A DNA stretch of 64,000 nt from Acinetobacter celticus (GTDB lineage: Bacteria; Pseudomonadota; Gammaproteobacteria; Pseudomonadales; Moraxellaceae), in NCBI RefSeq assembly GCF_001707755.1, contig NZ_MBDL01000015.1:1-64000 (forward strand), read 5' to 3'. Position numbers and translations under genes: made by a program. The notes beneath the pieces were generated by a model that was given only the letters and a program-made list of their open reading frames with translations, was not told the DNA's origin and ran no database searches. Numbering within the stretch: position 1 is the stretch's first letter; each line of letters begins with the position of its first letter. Of this stretch, positions 57,460-64,000 are shown in pieces.

Positions 57460-57504
57460 AAACCCGCACAGCACTATTTTACAGCAATGATGCGGGCTCT
57501 TTTT
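57460..57504 (-). terminator. Terminator-like hairpin after the symporter gene
   Basis: On the minus strand CCCGCA...TGCGGG, with a second short inner pairing, is followed by TTTTTATT. It lies between convergent genes. Confidence 0.55.
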
Positions 57505-57521
57505 ATGCTTAGCTTAATCTT

Positions 57522-58769
57522 TTAACGTATTGCCTCAGGCAATTCATCATCGCGCGTATGGCGATCTACCACCACACTAATCATCATATCGCCTTGCACA
57601 TTCACCACCGTTCGAACGGTATCCAATAAACGGTCTATCGGCAATAAAATCGCAATGGCTTCGGCGGGTAGACCCACAGACTGCAAGACCATAATCATAG
57701 TGACCATGCCTGCACTTGGAATACCCGGTGCGCCTAAAGAAGCAATCATGGCTGTAGCACACACCACCAATTGTTGACCCAGACTTAAATCCAGCCCCAT
57801 TAAATTGGCAATAAACAATGCCGCTGCTGCTTCATATAGCGCCGTACCATCCATATTTAATTGCGTACCCAATGGAATGACAAAACCTGCCGTTTGCGGA
57901 CGTACACCTAAGTTTTCTTGTGCGCACTTCATGGACAGTGGCATGGTCGCTGAACTTGAACTGGTCGCAAATGCAGTAATGAGTGCCGCCCGTGTTCCTT
58001 TAAAAAAGGTGATCGGGCTCATCTTGCCAAAAATCCACAACAGCAGTGGCAACACAACTGCACCATGGAAAATGGTGGTGCCTGTGACTACGGCGGCAAA
58101 CTCAGCTAAACGACTCAGTACTGAAAGATCCTCAGTTGCAATAAGCTTGGCCAGTAAAGCAAAAATTCCCAATGGTGCTAGCTTCATCACCCAGCCAATC
58201 ATTAACATCATAATGTCAAAAAATTGCTGACTGAGCTTACGCACACTCCTGAATTTATCGCCACCTTTCACCAAGGCGACACCAATCAGCAAAGCAAAGA
58301 CCACCACGGCCAAGACATTGCCCTCGGCAAAAGCTTTAAAAGGATTAATCAGAGTGTTTTGAATGAAATTGGTAAAAAATGATGCAGGCGTTAAGGTGTC
58401 AGGTGTTTGATGTGCACTCATTGCGTCTTGAAACATCACAACATCGACACCTTTACCGACCTGAAAAATATGTGCGCAGGCCAAACCCAAAATGAGCGCC
58501 AAAGTTGTGGTCGTGACACAACACGCCAAGGTGATTTTCCAAACTCGGCTAAGTTGTCCGCCAGCTTGTAAGTTGGATACACCGACAACAATCGAGCTAA
58601 AAATAAGGGGAATTAGCAACATTTTCAGCAAACCAATAAATACACTACTCAGAATGCCCAAACCATACAAACTGACATCAAAAAACTGAGTCTGTGGAAA
58701 TAGGTTCATTAAAAAACCAAAGGCGACGCCAAAAATGGCAGCCATTAAAATCTGTGTATTTAAGCTCAT
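57522..58769 (-). CDS. Dicarboxylate/amino acid:cation symporter (DAACS)
   Basis: 415 residues with eight helices and two re-entrant loops of the GltP/DctA fold. Signatures: FATSSSSATMPLSMKCAQ (serine-rich hairpin loop 1), PLGTQLNMDGTALYEA (helix 7 and the cation site) and ASLGAPGIPSAGMVTM (hairpin loop 2). It transports glutamate, aspartate or C4-dicarboxylates with protons or sodium; which one cannot be told from sequence. Confidence 0.92.
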   Translation of the reverse strand: MSLNTQILMAAIFGVAFGFLMNLFPQTQFFDVSLYGLGILSSVFIGLLKMLLIPLIFSSIVVGVSNLQAGGQLSRVWKITLACCVTTTTLALILGLACAHIFQVGKGVDVVMFQDAMSAHQTPDTLTPASFFTNFIQNTLINPFKAFAEGNVLAVVVFALLIGVALVKGGDKFRSVRKLSQQFFDIMMLMIGWVMKLAPLGIFALLAKLIATEDLSVLSRLAEFAAVVTGTTIFHGAVVLPLLLWIFGKMSPITFFKGTRAALITAFATSSSSATMPLSMKCAQENLGVRPQTAGFVIPLGTQLNMDGTALYEAAAALFIANLMGLDLSLGQQLVVCATAMIASLGAPGIPSAGMVTMIMVLQSVGLPAEAIAILLPIDRLLDTVRTVVNVQGDMMISVVVDRHTRDDELPEAIR

Positions 58770-58907
58770 GACGACATGCTTTTATCATTTTTCCCTGCTG
58801 GCACTATGCCATGCTAAATATGCATAATCGAGGATTTTTTTGTCACAAGCTCAGCAGAAATCTTCAGAAAACAAAACCCTGTCAGAATAGTACTTTGCAA
58901 ATACCAT

Positions 58908-58935
58908 AAAAAAACCGAATTAAATAATTCGGTTT
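58908..58935 (-). terminator. Intrinsic terminator of tesB
   Basis: On the minus strand AAACCGAATT-ATTT-AATTCGGTTT followed by TTTT, about 20 bases after the tesB stop. Confidence 0.85.
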
Positions 58936-58956
58936 GAACAAGATTTAACTGACTTA

Positions 58957-59829
58957 TTATTGCGTTTCAATTTCACGTAAACGGATTAAACCTTCTTGTG
59001 TGGTGCTACACACCAATTCACCATTTTGCCACATTCGACCAAAATTTAAACCGCGTGAATTGGCACTAATGGTGGCTTCCATGTCATATAACATCCACTC
59101 ATCGACACGGAATGGTTTATGGAAATACATCGCATGATCAATACTGGCACATTGCAGACTCGGTGAAATATAACTTAGACCATGTGGACGTAGCGCCGTC
59201 GTCATTAGGGTAAAGTCTGAATAAAACGCAACAATCGCCTGATGCAATGAAATATCATCCACTTCCGTTGCTATTGCATCATGCGTTCGAATGTAATGCG
59301 CATAAGACGGCGCTTCAGGTTGTGGCTGAAATGGATTCACAGGTTGTACTGGACGAATTTCCACATGACGGTCGCGCATGAAACTGGCACGTACGTTTTC
59401 AGGCACAAATTCCACCATCATTTTTTTCAGTTCAGCTTCATTTTTCAAGCTATCTACAACTGGGTATTCAGGTTCAGAAATTTGATAATCCAAGCCCTCT
59501 TCCTGCCCTGCAAAAGACACCATGGCCATAAAAATAACCCGACCATGTTGAATTGCACGCACTTGGCGACTTGCGAAACTTTTACCATCGCGCAGACGTT
59601 CTACTTCGTAAATAATTGGTGCATCAACATCACCCCCAAATAAAAAATACGCATGTAATGAATGCGCAGGACGGTCTGTCGTATATGACGCAGCTCTGAG
59701 TGCCTGCCCCAGTACCTGACCACCAAAAACGCGTTTGCCAACCAAATTACGGCTTTGCCCGCGAAAGATGTTTTCTTCTAGCTTTTCTAAGCTGAGCAAT
59801 TCGACCAGTTCTTGTGTTAAGGCATTCAT
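58957..59829 (-). CDS. tesB: Acyl-CoA thioesterase II
   Basis: 290 residues with a double hotdog fold. The N-terminal ENIFRGQSRNLVGKRVFGGQVLGQAL, HSLHAYFLFGGD, SFASRQVRAIQHG and the C-terminal ASIDHAMYFHKPFRVDEWMLYD then GLIRLRE are family-typical; the catalytic Asp lies in the SIDHAM segment. Hydrolyses medium- and long-chain acyl-CoA. Divergent from plsB, another acyl-CoA consumer. Confidence 0.95.
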   Translation of the reverse strand: MNALTQELVELLSLEKLEENIFRGQSRNLVGKRVFGGQVLGQALRAASYTTDRPAHSLHAYFLFGGDVDAPIIYEVERLRDGKSFASRQVRAIQHGRVIFMAMVSFAGQEEGLDYQISEPEYPVVDSLKNEAELKKMMVEFVPENVRASFMRDRHVEIRPVQPVNPFQPQPEAPSYAHYIRTHDAIATEVDDISLHQAIVAFYSDFTLMTTALRPHGLSYISPSLQCASIDHAMYFHKPFRVDEWMLYDMEATISANSRGLNFGRMWQNGELVCSTTQEGLIRLREIETQ

Positions 59830-60119
59830 AATTAACCTATTTAATTAAATGGGATGACCTAAAATCAGGCAAAAAATAATCATGTCCACATGATTAAAGT
59901 TATATTGCCATAAATTCAGAGCAAAACCCTAGAGATTGCTTGACTGATCTGTCACCTGTTATTTTTAAAATTTCGACTAAAATACGCTTTTTAACGATAA
60001 AATCTTACACTTCGCGTGTAATTTGTCAGAAAATAGCAGATTGTTTTTCAATACAATTACGCAAAATAGCCACCCAGTACAATATCACTGAGGTTTTGGC
60101 CGTTTAACTAGGAGTTTGT

Positions 60120-62696
60120 ATGTCCAAAAGTGGTTTTGGTCAAATATATAGAAAGCTTTCCAGTAAGCTTCTTGACCTTGTTGTAACACCGCACGTTCTC
60201 GGAGAGGTTCCTGCTGAACCAGCAGTGTCGCTCACTCAGAACGAAGACAGCGCAAGCTCCCCACAAAAAATTGTGTGTTATGTATTACTCAATCATTCGC
60301 GTAGTAATGCTTTGGTGGTCGATAGTGAAACCCGCCGTCTGAAATTACCACCTGCCCTCAACCCTTTACTATTGGGTCAACACAGCGAAAAAGCATCGGT
60401 ATTATTTTTACAACATCGCGATGAAAATAATCTGTTAAATCCACCTCCGCATGCATTTCCGCCACGACTCTTACGCTTAATTGAGGCTTTAGAACAACAA
60501 CCCGATTTAGATGTCGAACTGGTTCCAGTCACCCTACTTTGGGGTCGTGATCCTGAAAAAGAAGATTCATGGCTGAAGCTATTATTTACAGATACTTGGT
60601 CTACCCCAAGTAAACTAAAACAACTGGTGAATATTGGCTTACATGGCCGACAAACTTATATTGAGTTTCATCAAGGACAATCTTTACGCACCTTGATTAA
60701 TTATGCAAAAACCACTCATCCCAACTCTTCCCCTGCTACCTATATCACCAGCACTTTAAATGACTATTTAGATGCACAACGTGAAGTGGTTCTAGGCCCA
60801 GATTTATCTGACCGCCGTAATGTCATGCACGGACTAATCAAAGCGCCTGACGTGCAAGACAGTATTCGTCGTGAAAGTATTCGCAATAAAATTAGCATGG
60901 TAGAAGCAGAACGCCGTGCGATTAGTTTCTTAAATGAAATTGTTTCTGACTATTCACATTCGACTGTACGCTTTGCTGACGTAGCTCTTACACGCCTTTG
61001 GACACAATTATACGATGGCGTGGAGGTACACAACTTCAGCACTGTGCGTGAGTTGGCCAAAGACTACGAAATTATTTACACCCCGTGTCACCGTAGCCAC
61101 ATTGACTATTTATTGCTGTCTTATGTGATTTATAAACGTGGTCTGATGGTGCCATACATTGCTGCAGGCGATAATTTAAATATGCCGTTTGTGGGACAAA
61201 TTTTACGTGGCGGTGGCGCATTCTTTATTCGTCGTAGCTTCCGTGGCAATGCCCTCTATACCACCGTATTTAAAGAATATTTGTACAGTATTTTATCGCG
61301 CAACACCCCCATTGAATATTTCATTGAAGGCGGGCGTTCACGTACAGGTCGTTTATTGCCACCGAAAACAGGCATGTTGGCCATGACAGTGCATAGTCAT
61401 TTACGTGGTCGTGCAAAGCCTATCGTTTTTTTACCGACCTATGTGGGTTATGAACGTCTGATGGAAGGTGCAACCTATGTCGGCGAAATGAACGGTAAGC
61501 CGAAAGAAGGTGAATCTGTTTTCGGTATTGTGAAAACTTTACGTAAAATTGAACGTATTTTTGGCAAAGTACATGTGAACTTTGGTGAGCCTGTATTTTT
61601 AGACGACATGCTGGAAAAACATGGCGCAGACCAAATTAAAGTTGAAAAAAATGATGCACCGATTCCGCCAGAGGTTTCAGATGCAGTTAATAGTTCAGCC
61701 AATGCTATTTTAGAAAACATCAACCGTGCCGTAGTCATTAACCCTGTTTCTTTGCTGTCTTTAATTTTATTGGCCACAACAAAACACACCTTAGATGAAG
61801 AAATTTGCATCAAGCAACTAGATACTTATCGTAAGTTGCTAACTGCATTGCCTTATGATGCACGGATGCAAATCACCCCACTATCAGGTAAAGAAATTAT
61901 TGCCTATGGTTTAAAACTCAAACTGATTAAACGTGTCAAACATGTTCTGGGCGATATTATTGCCATTGAAGAGGGTCAAGCAATTTTATTGACCTACTTC
62001 CGCAATAACATCGTGCATGCCTTTATTTTGCCATCATTAATTGCTGCCTTGGTTGAACACAATGGTTCGATTCGTCGTGGTGACTTAATTAATGTGATTC
62101 GCACGCTGTATCCATTCTTAAAAGCAGAATTGTTCTTAAAATGGCAAGATGAAGAGCTGAAAGACCCTATTTGTGCATACGTAGATGCATTAGCTCAAGC
62201 CAAGCTAATTATTGAAGATGCAGACGGTAATTTAATTTCACCTGCACCAAACAGTGAAAATCATAATCAATTGGTGCTGTTGGCTGCCCCTGTCATGCAG
62301 AGTATTGAACGCTATTACATGACGTTGGCACTTATTACTCAGCGCGGTTCAGGTAATATTTCAACCCGTCAGGTGGAAGAACTGAGCCATTTGGTTGGTC
62401 AGCGTTTATCTGTGCTGTATGAGTTCAATTCGCCAGAGTTCTTTGATAAATCGTTATTCCAAAGCTTTATTAAAGTGCTAACACAGCAAGGCTACATTAG
62501 TACCAACGAAGACCATGCCATTGTCTTTGATGAGAACATGCAAAATATGGCACAGTATGCGAATTTAGTCTTGGATGAAGCAACCCTACAAATGTTGCAA
62601 CACATTACGACATTTAGCGATGAAGAGCTGAAAGACGCATTAGATAAAGTAGCTGCGGAAAACGCCAAAAAACGTGCAAAACGCAAGAAGAAGTAA
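60120..62696 (+). CDS. plsB: Glycerol-3-phosphate acyltransferase
   Basis: 858 residues, the large membrane-associated PlsB. First step of phospholipid synthesis: acyl-CoA or acyl-ACP + sn-glycerol-3-phosphate to lysophosphatidate. The acyltransferase motifs are I H324RSHID329 (HX4D), II GAFFIRRSF, III FIEGGRSRTGR and IV IVFLPTYVGYERLMEG. The C-terminus is Lys/Arg-rich (AKKRAKRKKK). E. coli PlsB is about 807 residues. A repeat follows downstream. Confidence 0.96.
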   Translation: MSKSGFGQIYRKLSSKLLDLVVTPHVLGEVPAEPAVSLTQNEDSASSPQKIVCYVLLNHSRSNALVVDSETRRLKLPPALNPLLLGQHSEKASVLFLQHRDENNLLNPPPHAFPPRLLRLIEALEQQPDLDVELVPVTLLWGRDPEKEDSWLKLLFTDTWSTPSKLKQLVNIGLHGRQTYIEFHQGQSLRTLINYAKTTHPNSSPATYITSTLNDYLDAQREVVLGPDLSDRRNVMHGLIKAPDVQDSIRRESIRNKISMVEAERRAISFLNEIVSDYSHSTVRFADVALTRLWTQLYDGVEVHNFSTVRELAKDYEIIYTPCHRSHIDYLLLSYVIYKRGLMVPYIAAGDNLNMPFVGQILRGGGAFFIRRSFRGNALYTTVFKEYLYSILSRNTPIEYFIEGGRSRTGRLLPPKTGMLAMTVHSHLRGRAKPIVFLPTYVGYERLMEGATYVGEMNGKPKEGESVFGIVKTLRKIERIFGKVHVNFGEPVFLDDMLEKHGADQIKVEKNDAPIPPEVSDAVNSSANAILENINRAVVINPVSLLSLILLATTKHTLDEEICIKQLDTYRKLLTALPYDARMQITPLSGKEIIAYGLKLKLIKRVKHVLGDIIAIEEGQAILLTYFRNNIVHAFILPSLIAALVEHNGSIRRGDLINVIRTLYPFLKAELFLKWQDEELKDPICAYVDALAQAKLIIEDADGNLISPAPNSENHNQLVLLAAPVMQSIERYYMTLALITQRGSGNISTRQVEELSHLVGQRLSVLYEFNSPEFFDKSLFQSFIKVLTQQGYISTNEDHAIVFDENMQNMAQYANLVLDEATLQMLQHITTFSDEELKDALDKVAAENAKKRAKRKKK

Positions 62697-62709
62697 ACAC
62701 CTTTTAAAA

Positions 62710-62810
62710 CCCTTCTCTTGCGCCATCTATGGCTCAGGGAGAAGGTCGGGATGAGGGTTAAGGCTAGGAATTCTTTTACCTCTCCCTAACCCTTTCCTAA
62801 TAAGGAGAGG
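62710..62810. repeat. REP-like intergenic palindromic repeat pair
   Basis: Two imperfect hairpins in tandem: CCTTCTC (62711-62717) with GGAGAAGG (62738-62745), and CCTCTCC (62779-62785) with GGAGAGG (62804-62810). They are joined by GGGATGAGGGTTA, which also pairs with CCCTAACCCT of the second unit. This composition is typical of dispersed extragenic elements in gammaproteobacteria. No ORF. Confidence 0.7.
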
Positions 62811-62920
62811 AAACTCAAACCGCGGAAATATCTATGCTGTAAATTCAAAAAGTGACTAATGAAAATCACAAGCTATTTTGAATAAAACCAATGAAAAAAT
62901 ATTTTCACAATAAAAACTAA

Positions 62921-63697
62921 CTACACATCACCCTCATATTTTAACTCAAAGCCACTCGCAACCATCCGCTCCGCATAAATCCTTTTCCCTGTTTCCCGCT
63001 CACTTTCTACAACCAATTCAGGTAAATTTAGTGCTTTTTGAAGCTCTAAAATTCGTTCATGCAAAGCTTGTGGCTGATTATTAGTGCAAATATATGATTT
63101 TTCAGGATGTTCCACGTGAATCATATACGCTAGAAAACGCGCTAAATCCTCAATATGAATTCGGTTCGCCCAATGGATATTGGGATACGATTGAGTTGTT
63201 TCTGCAAGCTTCAACATTCTTGCATTTGATGTACCATAAATTCCCGTTGGGCGAATAATAATGCAGTGTTCAGGATATGCCTGTTGCCATAACAGTTCCA
63301 TCTGCAATAACAGTCTACCCTGCTCATCACTTGGATTTGGCGCAATTTCATCATCGATGCGCTCACCATTATTTTCGCGATACACACGAGTGGATGACAC
63401 CACGATCACCTTTTGAATAGGATGATTTTTTAAAGCCTGCACAATAGGGCGAATAGAATCCACATAGGTCTGCTGATAGGCGTCAATCGTCCCAATATTC
63501 GGAGACAATAAAATATAAACTGCATTAACTGGGGGAATTTGAGATAAATTGAGTTGATGAACATCCTGAATCAGATGATGCGCCCAAACATCTGTTTTTG
63601 GACTTTGGCTGATTGTAGTAATTTGATGACCTTGCTCAAATAACTGTTTTGCAACGCGCTGAGATGTTTTACCATAACCTATAAACAAAATATGCAT
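62921..63697 (-). CDS. NAD(P)-binding epimerase/dehydratase-like protein (SDR, YeeZ-like)
   Basis: 258 residues. The Rossmann loop is FIGYGKTSQRVAKQLFEQGH (about residues 5-24); it lacks the usual GxxGxxG and has GYGxxS as in the YeeZ-type atypical extended SDRs. VVSSTRVYRENNGER and IIRPTGIYG are SDR-like strands with the Ser and Tyr region. The catalytic Tyr-x3-Lys is not clear, so enzyme activity is uncertain. Divergent from recG with 56 bases between. Confidence 0.8.
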   Translation of the reverse strand: MHILFIGYGKTSQRVAKQLFEQGHQITTISQSPKTDVWAHHLIQDVHQLNLSQIPPVNAVYILLSPNIGTIDAYQQTYVDSIRPIVQALKNHPIQKVIVVSSTRVYRENNGERIDDEIAPNPSDEQGRLLLQMELLWQQAYPEHCIIIRPTGIYGTSNARMLKLAETTQSYPNIHWANRIHIEDLARFLAYMIHVEHPEKSYICTNNQPQALHERILELQKALNLPELVVESERETGKRIYAERMVASGFELKYEGDV

Positions 63698-63753
63698 TTA
63701 GCACCTAATCACCAACCCGATTACATAATCGATTGTAAATATATTGAGGGGAA

Positions 63754-64000
63754 ATGACAGCCGTCCATCAATTGCAAGGCGTAGGAAATGCTGCTGCCGC
63801 AATGCTTGAAAAACTAAATATCTACACGACTGATGATTTACTGTTTCATCTGCCACGTGACTATGAAGACCGTAGCACAATTATTGCCATGAATCAGCTG
63901 ATTGTTGGGCGTAGCTATTTGCTAGAAGGCATTGTTAAAAATGTGGACTTTCCGCCGGGAAAACGCAAATCTATGGCTGTGTTATTGGATGATGATTGTG
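63754..64000 (+). CDS. recG: ATP-dependent DNA helicase RecG, 5' part
   Basis: The first 82 codons, cut by the window end. Starts at the ATG at 63754, with GAGGGGA upstream. The N-terminal wedge-domain segment LQGVGNAAAAMLEKLNIYTTD then DLLFHLPRDYEDRS is diagnostic of RecG, which drives branch migration and fork reversal. The helicase motifs lie beyond the window. Confidence 0.92.
   Translation, partial: MTAVHQLQGVGNAAAAMLEKLNIYTTDDLLFHLPRDYEDRSTIIAMNQLIVGRSYLLEGIVKNVDFPPGKRKSMAVLLDDDC

Overview
The window looks like chromosomal DNA of an Acinetobacter-type gammaproteobacterium (Moraxellaceae). The DNA is AT-rich. It carries an AlmA-type long-chain alkane monooxygenase whose N-terminus matches the Acinetobacter protein, lineage-typical small families (a DUF2789 pair, a YheV zinc ribbon, a DUF3108 protein) and complete S10-spc-alpha ribosomal operons in the usual order. 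This assignment comes from recalled protein families, not from a database search. Almost everything is core housekeeping sequence; I see no prophage, insertion sequence, CRISPR array or clear genomic island.

Layout. 0-3.2 kb (minus): an rRNA-type promoter firing off the left edge, an uncharacterised gene, pssA and rlmJ. 3.2-9.2 kb: a 2OG-Fe(II) oxygenase, a small gene whose Shine-Dalgarno lies inside a perfect hairpin, two DUF2789 paralogues, mdh, a degenerate RNase T2-like secreted protein and the lytic transglycosylase slt. 9.5-12.6 kb (plus): the miaB-ybeZ-ybeY RNA-maturation operon. 12.6-20.5 kb: small envelope or unknown genes, a TonB-like protein, xpt, a glycine-zipper protein, a WrbA-like flavodoxin, a YihY-type membrane protein, an FAH-family hydrolase and a YcxB-like protein. 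20.7-21.4 kb: tRNA-Ser(GCT) and three identical tRNA-Arg(ACG) genes. 21.6-27.1 kb (plus): rnr, prlC, yheV and a small coiled-coil membrane protein. 27.4-32.7 kb (minus): a fused TRAP permease, a rhombosortase-like protease, a lipoprotein, an unannotated 33-residue membrane protein and sdhE-ygfX. 32.8-35.7 kb: an acyl-CoA dehydrogenase convergent with almA.

35.8-49.6 kb (minus) holds 26 ribosomal protein genes with secY and rpoA. They are tightly packed from rpsJ to rplQ, with a strong promoter and structured leader upstream of rpsJ, a large hairpin at the S10/spc junction and an intrinsic terminator after rplQ. 49.7-64 kb: a class I amidotransferase, metC, a HerA/YjgR-type ATPase, the nitric-oxide pair hmp-nsrR with a near-perfect NsrR-type operator over the hmp promoter, engB, a protein with a diiron ligand pattern, a dicarboxylate symporter, tesB, plsB, a REP-like repeat, an SDR-type epimerase and the 5' end of recG.

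The best leads for something undescribed are the RNase T2-like protein that appears to lack all catalytic residues, the SD-masking hairpin, the 33-residue membrane protein, the lipoprotein/rhombosortase/TRAP cluster, the split zinc-ribbon glycine-zipper protein, the diiron-like 'hydrolase' and the palindrome over the almA promoter. No single spectacular new system stands out.
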